Origin: Streptomyces tuirus
Lineage (GTDB): Bacteria > Actinomycetota > Actinomycetes > Streptomycetales > Streptomycetaceae
Direction: 5' to 3'
Assembly: GCF_014701095.1 (NCBI RefSeq)
Contig: NZ_AP023439.1
Location: forward strand, 1,228,001 to 1,292,000
DNA: 64,000 bases
Below are positions 25,753 through 35,329 of this stretch, in pieces (position 1 is the stretch's first letter; every line of letters begins with the position of its first letter). A program made the position numbers and the translations under genes. The notes under the pieces are model-generated. The model searched no databases, was not told the DNA's origin, and was given only the letters and a program-made list of their open reading frames with translations.

Positions 25753-26820
25753 TCACTCGGGTCCGTCGCCCGGCCCGTCCGCGACCGCGTGCGGCCCGCG
25801 CGCGTCGGGCTCCTCACGGCGCGCCGTCCGCGCCGTCTCGATCCCGTCGTAGGCCGCCAGCGCCTCGCGGGCCGCCTGGCGGGCGCTGTCGGCGAGCTCC
25901 GGCGGTGAGACGATCCGGCCGTCCCGCCCGAGCCGCAGTGCCAGGCGCCGCAGCGACGCCGGTTCGGGGGTCCGCAGGGTGATACGCAGTCCGCCGTCCG
26001 GCAGCTCATCCGCACTGTCGTGCGGGTAGTACTCCGCGACCCAGCGGCCGCCGGGCCCGACCTCGACCACGACCTCCGGGTCCTCGGCCGCCGGCTGCAC
26101 CAGCGCTTCCGACAGGTCCCTCAGCTCGATCTCGGGCGGCGCCGACGGCTCGTCCAGGATCTTGATCTCGGCTACCCGGTCGAGCCGGAAGGTGCGGCGC
26201 GCCTCGGAGCGGCGGCACCATGCCTCGACATACGTGTGCCCGACGCTGACCAGGCGGATGGGGTCGATCTCCCGCTCGGTGACCTCGTCGCGCGCGGGCG
26301 AGTAGTAGCGGATCCACAGCCGGCGGCGCTCGGCGATGGCACGGTCGACGTCCGCGAAGACACCGCCCTCGGACTCGAAGGTCACCGACAGGCGCGAGCT
26401 GGCGCCCGCCGCCTCGCCGGCCGCGGTCTCCACCTTGGCCGTCGCCCGCAGCAGCGCCTGGCGGTCGCTCTCGCGCAGTCCGGGCAGCGTGGACACCGCC
26501 CGGGCGGCGACGAGCAGGGCGGTGGCCTCGTCCGCGGCGAGTCTGAGCGGCTCGGCCGCTTCCGCCGCGAGGGCGGCGGGGTTGTGCCACCAGATGCGCT
26601 CGCCGTCGGTGTCGATGTCGAGCAGGTCGCCGCCGCGGAAGCTGGTGCCGCACATGGGCAGCACGTCGAGGTCGGAGACCAGCTCGTCCTCGCTGATGCC
26701 GAAGGCGCGCGCGACGTCCTCGACCCGGGCTCCGGGGCGCTCCTTCAGATACGTCACCAGCGAGAGCATCCGCCGGGTCTGGTCGATGGCGTTCACGGGC
26801 CTGACCGGTTTGCCTGCCAC
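25753..26820 (-). CDS. pafC: PafC-like WYL-domain transcriptional regulator
   Basis: A 355-residue protein with an N-terminal helix-turn-helix (VEDVARAFGISEDELVSDL) and a WYL domain at about 160-250 (WIRYYSPARDEVTEREIDPI then LVSVGHTYVEAWC). In mycobacteria PafB and PafC act as one DNA-damage-responsive activator. Here the gene lies 17 bp after its partner, as expected for the heterodimer. GTG 26820 is the start. Confidence 0.9.
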   Translation of the reverse strand: MAGKPVRPVNAIDQTRRMLSLVTYLKERPGARVEDVARAFGISEDELVSDLDVLPMCGTSFRGGDLLDIDTDGERIWWHNPAALAAEAAEPLRLAADEATALLVAARAVSTLPGLRESDRQALLRATAKVETAAGEAAGASSRLSVTFESEGGVFADVDRAIAERRRLWIRYYSPARDEVTEREIDPIRLVSVGHTYVEAWCRRSEARRTFRLDRVAEIKILDEPSAPPEIELRDLSEALVQPAAEDPEVVVEVGPGGRWVAEYYPHDSADELPDGGLRITLRTPEPASLRRLALRLGRDGRIVSPPELADSARQAAREALAAYDGIETARTARREEPDARGPHAVADGPGDGPE

Positions 26821-26837
26821 TGTCTTTCCGCTCCCCC

Positions 26838-27815
26838 TCAGCCCTTGGCCACGGCCCGCAGCCGGTCCACCACGTCGGCCCGCAGCTCGGCGGGCTCCAG
26901 GACGACCACGTCCGGCCCGAACTCCACCAGCCAGGCGTCCAGCCCGTGGCCGTACGGAATCTCCAACTCGTCCCAGCCGTCGCCGAGTTCCCGGACGGAG
27001 GTGGCCTTCGCCCGAAGGGGGTACCCCGAGCCCGCACGCAGCCGGATCCGCGCCGTGCGGTCGGCGACCTCACCGGCCCAGCTCGCCACGGTCTCCCGGA
27101 CGGTGACGACGTCCGGTACGGGAGCGGTGTACCGGCCACCGCGCGAGCGGACCTTGCCGGTGATCCGCGACAGCCGGAAGACCCGCTCGGCGCCCCGGTC
27201 GCGGTCCCAGCCCGCCAGGTACCAGTGGCCCCGCCAGCACTCCAGCGCCCACGGCTCCACGTGCCGCTGCTCGGGGTGGGCCGCGGTGGCCTTGCGGTAG
27301 TCGAAGGCGACGGGTCTGCGGTCCCGGCAGGCGAGCATCAGCGGCTCGAAGGCGGCCTCGTGCACGGGGATGCGCGGCTCCAGCGCGCCGTGCGACCCGT
27401 ACGGGTCGACGTCCTCGGGGAGCCCGGCCGCGCGCAGCTTCTGCAGGGCGCCGCTGGCCGCTCCGGCGAGCCGGGCCTGCTGCCACACCTTGGCGGCGAG
27501 CCCGAGGGCGGCGGCCTCCTCGGCGTCCAGGGTGATGGCCGGGAGGCGGTTGCTGTCGCGGCGGGCCAGATAGCCGACCTCGCCGTCGAGGTTCTCGACG
27601 GTCTCGATGACCAGCCCGAGCTCGCGCAGGTCGTCCTTGTCGCGCTCGAACATGCGGTTGAAGGAATCATCGGAGCCGGTCGCGCCGTTGCCCGGCCCGA
27701 AGGCCTCGACGTAGGCCTCGATGGAGTCGCGCAGCTCACGCTTGCTGAGCGGCCGGCGTGTCCCGAGCAGACACAGCGCCAGGTTCATCAGCCGCTCGGC
27801 CTTGGCAATGGCCAT
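26838..27815 (-). CDS. pafB: PafB-like WYL-domain transcriptional regulator
   Basis: A 325-residue protein starting MAIAKAERLMNLALCLLGTR with a winged helix, followed by a WYL domain (VAFDYRKATAAHPEQRHVEPW, HWYLAGWDRDRGAERVFRLSRI). ATG 27815 was chosen because it starts the conserved segment. It forms a two-gene unit with pafC and lies close to, but not inside, the Pup-proteasome locus, as in mycobacteria. Confidence 0.9.
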   Translation of the reverse strand: MAIAKAERLMNLALCLLGTRRPLSKRELRDSIEAYVEAFGPGNGATGSDDSFNRMFERDKDDLRELGLVIETVENLDGEVGYLARRDSNRLPAITLDAEEAAALGLAAKVWQQARLAGAASGALQKLRAAGLPEDVDPYGSHGALEPRIPVHEAAFEPLMLACRDRRPVAFDYRKATAAHPEQRHVEPWALECWRGHWYLAGWDRDRGAERVFRLSRITGKVRSRGGRYTAPVPDVVTVRETVASWAGEVADRTARIRLRAGSGYPLRAKATSVRELGDGWDELEIPYGHGLDAWLVEFGPDVVVLEPAELRADVVDRLRAVAKG

Positions 27816-27888
27816 CGACGCGCTTCGCCTCCCTATGGTGCTTACGAGCGATGACCGTACCGCCACACGGTGGCACGGCAAAAGCGGA

Positions 27889-27916
27889 GGGCCCATGCCC
27901 GAACAGGCATGGGCCC
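27889..27916 (-). terminator. Terminator of the FKBP gene
   Basis: GGGCCCATGCC (27889-27899) and GGCATGGGCCC (27906-27916) form a perfect 11-bp stem with a 6-base loop; on the minus strand CTCCGCTTTT follows. It closes the FKBP unit upstream of pafB. Confidence 0.85.
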
Positions 27917-27943
27917 CGCATGATCGAGTCTGTCGGAGCTTGC

Positions 27944-28315
27944 TCAGACTCCGAGCAGGTCGACCACGAAGATCAGCGTCTCGCCGGCCTTGATCAGAGG
28001 CGACGGGCTCTGGTTGCCGTAGGCGAGGTGGGCGGGGATGGTCAGCTGGCGGCGGCCGCCGACCTTCATGCCCTGCACGCCCTGGTCCCAGCCCTTGATG
28101 ACGCGGCCGCCGCCCAGCGGGAAGCGGAACGGGGTCCCGCGGTTCCAGCTGGCGTCGAACTCCTCGCCCGTGCTGAAGGAGACACCCACGTAGTGCACGG
28201 TGACGGTCTGGCCGGCCTGCGCGACCGGGCCGTCGCCTTCCCAGATGTCCTTGATCTCGAGGTCCGCCGGGGGCTCGCCGCCCGGGAAGTCGATCTCGGG
28301 CTTGTCGATGCTCAC
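27944..28315 (-). CDS. FKBP-type peptidyl-prolyl isomerase, cytoplasmic
   Basis: A 123-residue single FKBP domain: VTVHYVG, FDASWNRGTPFRFPLGGGRVIKGWDQGVQGMKVG and HLAYGNQ carry the usual FK506-pocket residues. No signal peptide. GTG 28315 has AAGGAGAG at 5 bp. It should speed proline isomerisation in folding. A larger lipoprotein paralogue lies 56 bp upstream. Confidence 0.95.
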   Translation of the reverse strand: MSIDKPEIDFPGGEPPADLEIKDIWEGDGPVAQAGQTVTVHYVGVSFSTGEEFDASWNRGTPFRFPLGGGRVIKGWDQGVQGMKVGGRRQLTIPAHLAYGNQSPSPLIKAGETLIFVVDLLGV

Positions 28316-28371
28316 TTCATCTCTCCTTGTTACGTGACCTGCGTCGGGGACAGTCTCACAGACCGCCCGGG

Positions 28372-29352
28372 TCAGACGGTGCCGAGGATGTCCACCGTGA
28401 AGACCAGCGTGTTCTTGGCCAGCTCGCTCTGCGGGCTCGCGCCGTAGCCCAGCGAGGGCGGGATCACGAGCAGCACCCGGTCGCCCACGTGCTTGCCGAC
28501 GAGGCCCTTGTCCCAGCCTGCCACCACGGAGCCGTTGCCGATCTGGAAGGCGGTGGCGCCGCCGTGGTCCCAGGAGGAGTCGAACTTCTTGCCGTCCTCC
28601 CACTTGACGCCGGTGTACTGGGCGATGAGTCCCTGGCCGGCCTCGACCTTCTTGCCGTCGCCCTTGATCAGCACCTGCTCCTTGAGGTCCTTCGGAGGCT
28701 TCTCGCCCTTGGGGACGGTGATCACCGCGGCCTTCTGCGAGGGGGACTTCACCTCGGGCATGCCCGGTTCGGAGGGTGCCTGCTCGCCCTTGACCTCGGC
28801 CTTGGCGTCGACACTGGCGGCACCGACCGGGTCGACCACCCAGATCAGCACGTCCTTGGCGGAGATCCCGGAGGAGGTGTTCAGGCTCTGGCCGATCAGG
28901 TCGCCCGCGGTGCCCTGCACCAGGACGCGGCTGCCGGGCTTCTTGCCCTTCACCGCGTCGAGGACCTTCTCGGGAAGCTGCTGGCTGGGCTTGCCGATCT
29001 GCTCGATGGACTGCCGGCGGGGCGCCTTGTCACCCGTCGCCCCCGCGGCCCAGGTACCGCCGAGTTCCTGGTCGCCGCCCCACTTCTCGACGGTCCAGTC
29101 CAACCGGACGAAGTCCGAGCCCTTGATCGGGGTCCCGCTGCCCGCCGAGACCGTCTTGACCACAGTCTCGTCGGACGGCTTGCCGTCCTTGGGCACGGAG
29201 ATCTCGGGCTTCGCCCCGACCTTCCCCTTGATCTCGGCGACGCCTCCGGCCGCGTCGCCGTTGTTCCCGTCGTCCGATCCGCACGCGGCGGTGAACAACA
29301 GGGCGGGAACGGCCAGCAGCGCGGCCACGAGGCGTTTCGTGTTGTAGTTCAT
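28372..29352 (-). CDS. Two-domain FKBP-type isomerase lipoprotein
   Basis: A 326-residue protein with a lipoprotein signal (lipobox FTAAC near residue 24) and a serine/glycine/aspartate-rich linker. The C-terminal FKBP domain (about 220-326) is complete (FDSSWDHGGATAFQIGNGSVVAGWDKGLVG). A second, diverged FKBP-like domain fills about 60-190 and has lost most pocket residues. It should assist folding outside the membrane, and probably shares a transcript with the cytoplasmic FKBP. Confidence 0.9.
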   Translation of the reverse strand: MNYNTKRLVAALLAVPALLFTAACGSDDGNNGDAAGGVAEIKGKVGAKPEISVPKDGKPSDETVVKTVSAGSGTPIKGSDFVRLDWTVEKWGGDQELGGTWAAGATGDKAPRRQSIEQIGKPSQQLPEKVLDAVKGKKPGSRVLVQGTAGDLIGQSLNTSSGISAKDVLIWVVDPVGAASVDAKAEVKGEQAPSEPGMPEVKSPSQKAAVITVPKGEKPPKDLKEQVLIKGDGKKVEAGQGLIAQYTGVKWEDGKKFDSSWDHGGATAFQIGNGSVVAGWDKGLVGKHVGDRVLLVIPPSLGYGASPQSELAKNTLVFTVDILGTV

Positions 29353-29482
29353 CAGTCCAACTGGGATCGGGAGTGGGGGGCAATGTCCGCCACTCTACGG
29401 CGTACACCCTCCGCACTCGCCTCACCCCGCGACACGACGCCGTCCGGGCCCCTCCGGGAGGCCGGAGCCGGTCCGGAAAAGG

Positions 29483-29518
29483 CCGGTGCCCGGAGGGGTG
29501 AAAACCTCCGGGCACCGG
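29483..29518 (-). terminator. Strong hairpin terminator after pafA
   Basis: A perfect 14-bp stem (29483-29496 with 29505-29518, CCGGTGCCCGGAGG and its complement) and an 8-base loop. On the minus strand CCTTTTCC follows. It lies 23 bp after the pafA stop. Confidence 0.85.
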
Positions 29519-29541
29519 CATTCGGAAGGACCGGCGCAGGC

Positions 29542-30903
29542 TCACATTCCGGCGATCAGCTTCTCCACCCGGTCGTCCACGGAACGGAACGGGTCCTTGC
29601 ACAGCACGGTCCGCTGGGCCTGGTCGTTGAGCTTGAGGTGAACCCAGTCGACCGTGAAGTCGCGGCGCTGTTCCTGGGCCCGCCGGATGAAGTCGCCGCG
29701 CAGCCGGGCCCGAGTGGTCTGCGGCGGAACGGACTTGCCCTCGAAGATCTTCAAGTCGTTGCAGATACGGGCCGCCTGGCCCTTCTTCTCGAGCAGGTAG
29801 TACAGGCCACGACGGCGGTGGATGTCGTGGTAGGCGAGGTCTATCTGCGCGACCCGCGGGTGCGACATGGTCATGTTGTGCTTGGCGCGGTACCGCTCGA
29901 TGAGCTTGTACTTCATGACCCAGTCGATCTCGGTGCCGATGCGGTCGAGGTCCTCGGCCTCGATCGCGTCCAGCGTGCGGCCCCACAGCTCCAGGACCTG
30001 CTCGACGGTGCCGGTGCGGATGCCCCGGCGCTCGCAGAAGTCCAGGGCCTTCTCGTAGTACTCGCGCTGCACCTCCAGGGCGGAGGCCTCGCGTCCGCTG
30101 GCCAGGCGCACCTTGCGGCGGCCCGTGATGTCGTGGCTGACCTCGCGGATCGCCCGGATCGGGTTCTCCAGGGTGAGGTCCCGCATCACCGTGCCCGCCT
30201 CGATCATGCGCAGCACCAGGTCGGTGGCACCGACCTTGAGCAGCATGGTCGTCTCGGACATGTTGGAGTCGCCCACGATGACGTGCAGGCGGCGGTAGCG
30301 CTCGGCGTCCGCGTGCGGCTCGTCACGCGTGTTGATGATGGGCCGGGAGCGCGTCGTCGCCGAGGAGACGCCCTCCCAGATGTGTTCGGCCCGCTGGCTG
30401 ACGCAGTACACGGCGCCGCGCGGCGTCTGCAGCACCTTGCCGGCACCGCACAGCAGTTGCCGGGTGACCAGGAACGGAATCAGAATGTCCGCGAGCCGGG
30501 AGAACTCCCCGTGCCGGGCGACCAGATAGTTCTCGTGGCAGCCGTAGGAGTTGCCCGCCGAGTCGGTGTTGTTCTTGAAGAGGTAGACGTCGCCCGCGAT
30601 TCCCTCCTCGTGCAGGCGTCGTTCGGCGTCCACCAGGAGTCCCTCGAGAATGCGCTCGCCTGCTTTGTCGTGGGTGACCAGTTCGGTCACGTTGTCGCAT
30701 TCCGGTGTCGCGTATTCCGGATGCGATCCCACGTCGAGATAGAGGCGGGCGCCGTTTCGCAGAAAGACATTGCTGCTGCGGCCCCATGACACGACACGGC
30801 GGAAGAGGTACCGCGCCACCTCGTCAGGAGACAGGCGGCGCTGTCCCCTGAACGTGCACGTGACGCCGTACTCGTTCTCCAGCCCGAAAATGCGGCGGTC
30901 CAT
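29542..30903 (-). CDS. pafA: Pup-protein ligase PafA
   Basis: A 453-residue carboxylate-amine ligase that couples the C-terminal glutamate of Pup to lysines of target proteins using ATP. It begins [14 protein letters not shown] (Glu9) and has LYLD57[11 protein letters not shown], the candidate catalytic aspartate, and [11 protein letters not shown]. It lacks the loop seen in Dop. ATG 30903 is 9 bp after the MFS gene, so the two probably share a transcript. Confidence 0.97.
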   Translation of the reverse strand: MDRRIFGLENEYGVTCTFRGQRRLSPDEVARYLFRRVVSWGRSSNVFLRNGARLYLDVGSHPEYATPECDNVTELVTHDKAGERILEGLLVDAERRLHEEGIAGDVYLFKNNTDSAGNSYGCHENYLVARHGEFSRLADILIPFLVTRQLLCGAGKVLQTPRGAVYCVSQRAEHIWEGVSSATTRSRPIINTRDEPHADAERYRRLHVIVGDSNMSETTMLLKVGATDLVLRMIEAGTVMRDLTLENPIRAIREVSHDITGRRKVRLASGREASALEVQREYYEKALDFCERRGIRTGTVEQVLELWGRTLDAIEAEDLDRIGTEIDWVMKYKLIERYRAKHNMTMSHPRVAQIDLAYHDIHRRRGLYYLLEKKGQAARICNDLKIFEGKSVPPQTTRARLRGDFIRRAQEQRRDFTVDWVHLKLNDQAQRTVLCKDPFRSVDDRVEKLIAGM

Positions 30904-30912
30904 GAGGGAACA

Positions 30913-32172
30913 TTACGCCCGATCCCCTGAACTGAAACGGGGTTCGGGGGCACGGTTTGGATCATTTTCCGAACCGGACACAACAACCGCTCCCTGGCCG
31001 GGAGCTGCGACTACCCGTCCTGTGGCCGCCAAAACCAGCAGAGACACGCCACCGGCGACACCCGGCACGGCGAAGCCCCACAGGGCCCCGCCCGCCTCGA
31101 CGACGGGCCCGGCGACGCCCGCTCCGACCGAGTGGCCCACGGTGAACGTCGTCACCAGCCAGGAGAACGCCTCGGTGACCGTGCCGCGCGGGGCATGACG
31201 GTCGACCAGGACGAACGCGCAGGCGATGGCGGGCGCGAGGAAGACCCCGGCGAGCGCGGTGAGGGCCACCATGGGCACCGCGTCCGGCATGAGCATCAGC
31301 GGGAGGTAACACACCACCAGAAGGGCCACCAGCACCTGGAGTCGCCGCGCGGGCTCACCGGCCCACTGCCGGGCCCCGTAGACCGCGCCGCCGACCAGCG
31401 CGCCGAATCCCAGGGCCGCCATCAGCCAGCCGTACACGGCGTCGCCCCCGTGGGCGTCCGCGTAGGGCACCGAGGCGACCGTGATGGATCCGAGCGCCAT
31501 CCCGATGAACAGGAACGCCGCCAGCAGCGCGAGCAGTCCCGCCGAGCGCAGCGCGCCGAGCCAGTGCGCCTCCCGCGGGGCCGACCGCCAGGCACGCGAG
31601 GGCGGCGAGACGACGACGGACAGCGCCCCCAGCACTCCGATCACGTTCAGCACGAGCAGCGCCGCCTGGGCCGACCACAGGGACACGCACAGCGTCACGA
31701 GCAGCGGCCCGACGGTGAACATCACCTCCTGGGCCACGGCGTCCATGGCGTACGCCGTGTGCACCTGGTCCTCGCGGCGCAGCACGGAGGGCCACAGCGC
31801 CCGCAGCCCGCCCTCCAGTGGCGGTGTGAAGAGCCCGGCCCCGGCGACGGCCGCGTAGGCGAGCGGCAGCGACCCGATGCCGGAGAAGGCGAAGAGGGCC
31901 ATCGCGAGCGCGGAGAGGACGGCCGCCGGCAGCTGCACACGCGGCTGTCCGCGCAGGTCCACGATCCTGCCCAGCACGGGCTGCCCTACGGCGTTGGCGA
32001 CGCCGTAGACGGCCGCCAGCGCCCCCGCCAGGCTGTACGTGCCGCCCTCGGCCCGGACGAACAATACGATCGCGATGGCGGCCGTGGCGTTGGGCAGCCG
32101 GCCGACCAGCGTGCCGACGAGCAGCCGGGCGGCGTGCCGCGCCCGAAGGATCTCCAGGTATCCCGTGGCCAT
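30913..32172 (-). CDS. Major facilitator superfamily transporter
   Basis: A 419-residue protein with about 12 hydrophobic segments and an MFS loop (GQPVLGRIVDLRGQPR). Substrate unknown; DHA1-type drug exporters look similar. It is divergent from the LacI regulator, with a palindromic site between, and 9 bp upstream of pafA, so pafA transcription may partly follow the MFS promoter. Confidence 0.87.
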   Translation of the reverse strand: MATGYLEILRARHAARLLVGTLVGRLPNATAAIAIVLFVRAEGGTYSLAGALAAVYGVANAVGQPVLGRIVDLRGQPRVQLPAAVLSALAMALFAFSGIGSLPLAYAAVAGAGLFTPPLEGGLRALWPSVLRREDQVHTAYAMDAVAQEVMFTVGPLLVTLCVSLWSAQAALLVLNVIGVLGALSVVVSPPSRAWRSAPREAHWLGALRSAGLLALLAAFLFIGMALGSITVASVPYADAHGGDAVYGWLMAALGFGALVGGAVYGARQWAGEPARRLQVLVALLVVCYLPLMLMPDAVPMVALTALAGVFLAPAIACAFVLVDRHAPRGTVTEAFSWLVTTFTVGHSVGAGVAGPVVEAGGALWGFAVPGVAGGVSLLVLAATGRVVAAPGQGAVVVSGSENDPNRAPEPRFSSGDRA

Positions 32173-32196
32173 GTCCCGCCGTCCTCGCCTAGGGTT

Positions 32197-32225
32197 GTAC
32201 GTATAACTTCGGTTTCCATACGTAC
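32197..32225. promoter_or_regulatory. Perfect inverted repeat between MFS and LacI genes
   Basis: GTACGTAT (32197-32204) and ATACGTAC (32218-32225) are exact complements 13 bases apart. Each arm contains the palindrome TACGTA, and the two hexamers are 21 bp apart centre to centre, two helical turns. A likely operator for the divergent LacI protein. Confidence 0.7.
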
Positions 32226-32268
32226 CATGTCCGCTGTTCACGAGTCCAGACGAAGGAGCAGGCCGACG

Positions 32269-33279
32269 GTGGCACGAGGCAGCACCCGCCCCACGAGCCG
32301 CGACGTCGCCCAGGCCGCCGGCGTCTCCCAGGCGGCGGTCTCCCTGGTCCTGGGCGACAAGTGGCGCGGTCGCGTCGCGGAGGCGACGGCGGAGCGGGTC
32401 CGCGAGGCCGCCCGCGAGCTGGGCTACCGGCCGAACCTGGCCGCCCGCAATCTGCGCCTGGGCCGCACCCGCACGGTCCTCCTGGTCGTCCCCGCCCTCA
32501 CCACCGAGTTCTTCGCCGGCGTCTACACCGGCGCCGCCCGCGTCGCGGCCGAGCACGGCTTCGGTGTGGTCCTCTACCCCTCCCCCGAGGGCATCGGGCC
32601 CGCCCGCGACCCCTTCGCCTCCGCACAGGCCGCGCTGGACGGCGTCATCGCCTCATCCATGGCCGCGGACGCGCTGACCGCGATCCGCGGCGAGGCGCTC
32701 CCCCTGGTGATGCTGGACAGCGACCCGGCCGGGAGCCTGGGCGCGGCGACGGTGAACCTGGACATCGCCGACGGTGTCCGCCAGGTCGTGGAGCACCTGC
32801 TGTCCCTGGGCCACCGCCGCTTCCTCCATCTGGCGGCGGACGTGCCCTCCTGGACCTTCGAGGTACGCGCCCGGGAGCTGGCGGCGAGACTGGCGGAGGT
32901 ACCGGGCACGTCGGTCCGCACGGCCCGGGCCCCGATCTCCATCGAGGGGGCCGTGGCGTCCGCCGAGGCGGCCCTCTCGGCACCCGGCGCTCGCCCCACC
33001 GCCGTGATCTGTGACGACGACCAGCTGGCGGCCGGCACGTACAAGGCGGCTCGCCGTCTGGGTCTGCGCATCCCGGACGACCTGTCGGTCACGGGCGTGG
33101 ACGACCTGGCCCTCGCGACGGCCATGGACCCGGAGCTGACGACGGTCCGCCTGAACGCCGAGCTGTTCGGCGAGCACGGGATGCGGGCTCTGCTGGCCGT
33201 GCTGGAGGACCGCGCCCCCGAGAGCGGCGACATCCCGGTAGAGCTGCTGGTACGCAGCTCTACGGCCCCACCTCGTTGA
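32269..33279 (+). CDS. LacI-family transcriptional regulator
   Basis: A 336-residue regulator with an N-terminal helix-turn-helix (RDVAQAAGVSQAAVSLVLG), hinge RPNLAARNLRLGRT, and a periplasmic-binding-like effector domain (VTGVDDLALATAMDPELTTV). GTG 32269 has AAGGAG upstream; ATG 32227 would place the start in the operator. It probably represses the divergent exporter; the effector is unknown. Confidence 0.9.
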   Translation: MARGSTRPTSRDVAQAAGVSQAAVSLVLGDKWRGRVAEATAERVREAARELGYRPNLAARNLRLGRTRTVLLVVPALTTEFFAGVYTGAARVAAEHGFGVVLYPSPEGIGPARDPFASAQAALDGVIASSMAADALTAIRGEALPLVMLDSDPAGSLGAATVNLDIADGVRQVVEHLLSLGHRRFLHLAADVPSWTFEVRARELAARLAEVPGTSVRTARAPISIEGAVASAEAALSAPGARPTAVICDDDQLAAGTYKAARRLGLRIPDDLSVTGVDDLALATAMDPELTTVRLNAELFGEHGMRALLAVLEDRAPESGDIPVELLVRSSTAPPR

Positions 33280-33663
33280 CTGTGCGGGCCGTTGCCGCGG
33301 GGGCCTGTGGGTACACAACCCGGCGTCTCAGGGTGCTCGGCGTCTGTGCTGGGGCCGGGTGGGTCCGCAGCCCGGCGGAACGGGGTGCCGCTCTCTTTGG
33401 GACGGGTGCCGCCCTAAGCGGCACGCATGCCCGCAGCTAGCCGCCGGACGGCGCAAGGGGCCGTGTCGGGGGGTGTCCGCCCGCAGCGGTTGGCGCGTCA
33501 ACGGGGAGTCAGTCGGTACCCAACCCCATCGCGCCGTTCCGAGGACGGACACCCCCCGGCGCGGCCCCGACCCACCACCCGGCGGTCAGGCGAAACGCAC
33601 ACAGCAACGCGCCCCGGCCACGAACCACCGGCCGGAGCGCGTCACACCACGTCAGAGTCAGAA
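33280..33663. other. Structured intergenic region between convergent genes
   Basis: No gene is supported. It holds GTGCCGC-n5-GCGGCAC (33407-33425 region) with an alternative upstream GTGCCGCT, and a long imperfect inverted repeat: 33457-33479 pairs with 33546-33568 over 23 positions with two mismatches around a 66-base spacer. It may end transcription in both directions or encode a structured RNA. Confidence 0.6.
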
Positions 33664-34413
33664 CTACTCGGCGTCGTCCGACGCCCCCTCCTCGTCACCG
33701 CCGGCGGCCCCCGCCCCCGCATCGAGCAGCCGCGACAACTGCCCCCCGCTGATCCGCTTGAACTTGCGCTTCTGCGGCCGGGTCCGGTCCAGCACCGCCA
33801 CCTCGAGCCGCTCCGCGGGAATCTCCCGCTCGCTGCCGTTGGTGTCGCGGGACAGCGCCTGCACCGCCAGCTTCAGCGCCTCCGCCAGCGTCATGCCCTC
33901 CCGGTGGCGCTGGTCCAGATAGCTGCTGATCTGCTCGGCATTGCCGCCCACCGCGACCGAGCCGTGCTCGTCCACGATGGAACCGTCGTGCGGCAGCCGG
34001 TAGATCTGGTCGCCCTCGGGGGTCTCCCCGACCTCCGCGACGACCAGCTCCACCTCGTACGGCTTCTCGGCGGCGCTGGAGAAGATCGTGCCCAGCGTCT
34101 GCGCGTACACGTTCGCCAGGCCCCGGGCCGTGACATCGTCCCGGTCGTAGGTGTAACCCCGCAGGTCGGCGTAGCGCACGCCGCCGATCCGCAGGTTCTC
34201 GTACTCGTTGTACTTGCCGGCGGCCGCGAAGCCGATCCGGTCGTAGATCTCGCTGAACTTGTGCAGCGCACGGGACGGGTTCTCGCCGACGAACACGATG
34301 CCGTCGGCGAACTGCAGCACGACCAGGCTGCGACCGCGGGCGATGCCCTTGCGGGCGTACTCCGCCCGGTCGGCCATGGCCTGCTGGGGTGAGACATAGA
34401 ACGGCGTCGACAC
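33664..34413 (-). CDS. prcA: 20S proteasome alpha subunit PrcA
   Basis: A 249-residue NTN-hydrolase-fold alpha subunit, starting [23 protein letters not shown] after a GTG. It forms the outer rings and gate of the 20S core. The C-terminal tail is acidic and Gly/Ala-rich. It follows prcB by 70 bp. Confidence 0.97.
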   Translation of the reverse strand: MSTPFYVSPQQAMADRAEYARKGIARGRSLVVLQFADGIVFVGENPSRALHKFSEIYDRIGFAAAGKYNEYENLRIGGVRYADLRGYTYDRDDVTARGLANVYAQTLGTIFSSAAEKPYEVELVVAEVGETPEGDQIYRLPHDGSIVDEHGSVAVGGNAEQISSYLDQRHREGMTLAEALKLAVQALSRDTNGSEREIPAERLEVAVLDRTRPQKRKFKRISGGQLSRLLDAGAGAAGGDEEGASDDAE

Positions 34414-34483
34414 CGGTTATCCGTCCCTCTCTGGAAGATTCCGTCGGTTCACTGGACCACCCTCACGAAGACGATCGTCGCCG

Positions 34484-35329
34484 CTACAGCAGCGCGGCCC
34501 GCGGCCCGTCGGGCTGCTCCAGCCGCCGCTCGAGAACCGCGCGCGCGATCTCGGACGCCTCGCTCTCGGTGAGCCGGCGGAAGCCGTCGTCGGTGATCAC
34601 GGTGACGATGGGATAGATCCGGCGGGCGACATCGGGACCACCGGTCGCCGAGTCGTCGTCTGCCGCGTCGTAGAGCGCCTGGACCACCAGCGTGGTGGCC
34701 TCGGTCTCGCTGAGGTCGTCCCGGAAGAGCTTCTTCATCGCGCCGCGCGCGAAGATGGACCCGGATCCGGTGGCCGCGTAGTTGTGCTCCTCGGAGCGGC
34801 CGCCGGTGACGTCGTAGGAGAAGATGCGGCCCTTGCCGCGGTCCACGTCGAACCCGGCGAACAGCGGCACCACGGCCAGGCCCTGCATGGCCATGGCGAG
34901 GTTGGAGCGGATCATCGTCGACAGCCGGTTCGCCTTGCCCTCGAGGGACAGCTGGGCGCCCTCGACCTTCTCGAAGTGCTCCAGCTCCAGCTGGAACAGC
35001 TTCACCATCTCCACGGCCAGGCCCGCCGTGCCGGCGATGCCCACCGCCGAGTACTCGTCGGCCGGGAAGACCTTCTCGATGTCCCGCTGCGCGATGACGT
35101 TGCCCATGGTGGCCCGCCGGTCACCGGCGAGGACCACACCGCCGGGGAACGTCACGGCCACGATCGTGGTCCCGTGCGGTGCCTCGACCACGCCCTGGGT
35201 GGGCGGCAGTTGCCGGTTGCCGGGCAGGATCTCCGGCTGGTGCTCGGACAGGAAGTCCATGAAGGAGGAAGACCCTGGCGTCAGGAAGGCAGCTGGTAGA
35301 CGCCCGGTGCTACGAGTGTTGGCTTCCAC
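34484..35329 (-). CDS. prcB: 20S proteasome beta subunit PrcB
   Basis: A 281-residue precursor. Cleavage at HG53/T54 would expose the catalytic Thr of [11 protein letters not shown]; Lys and Asp residues of the active site follow in [14 protein letters not shown]. The GTG 35329 start has AAGGAA 6 bp upstream and gives a 53-residue propeptide. The first 49 bp overlap the endonuclease VII-like gene in another frame. It forms the proteolytic inner rings. Confidence 0.96.
   Translation of the reverse strand: MEANTRSTGRLPAAFLTPGSSSFMDFLSEHQPEILPGNRQLPPTQGVVEAPHGTTIVAVTFPGGVVLAGDRRATMGNVIAQRDIEKVFPADEYSAVGIAGTAGLAVEMVKLFQLELEHFEKVEGAQLSLEGKANRLSTMIRSNLAMAMQGLAVVPLFAGFDVDRGKGRIFSYDVTGGRSEEHNYAATGSGSIFARGAMKKLFRDDLSETEATTLVVQALYDAADDDSATGGPDVARRIYPIVTVITDDGFRRLTESEASEIARAVLERRLEQPDGPRAALL

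Noticed and set aside
28327..30789. Long open frame opposite the FKBP and pafA genes
   Set aside because: Shadow of two well-supported minus-strand genes; spans their gap without a domain.
31307..31309. Apparent TTA codon in the MFS gene
   Set aside because: The TAA on the plus strand is out of frame with the gene (it reads TGT TAC CTC).
33328..33552. Possible 74-residue gene on the minus strand
   Set aside because: Arg/Pro-rich with no ribosome site or domain, and it overlaps the inverted repeat.
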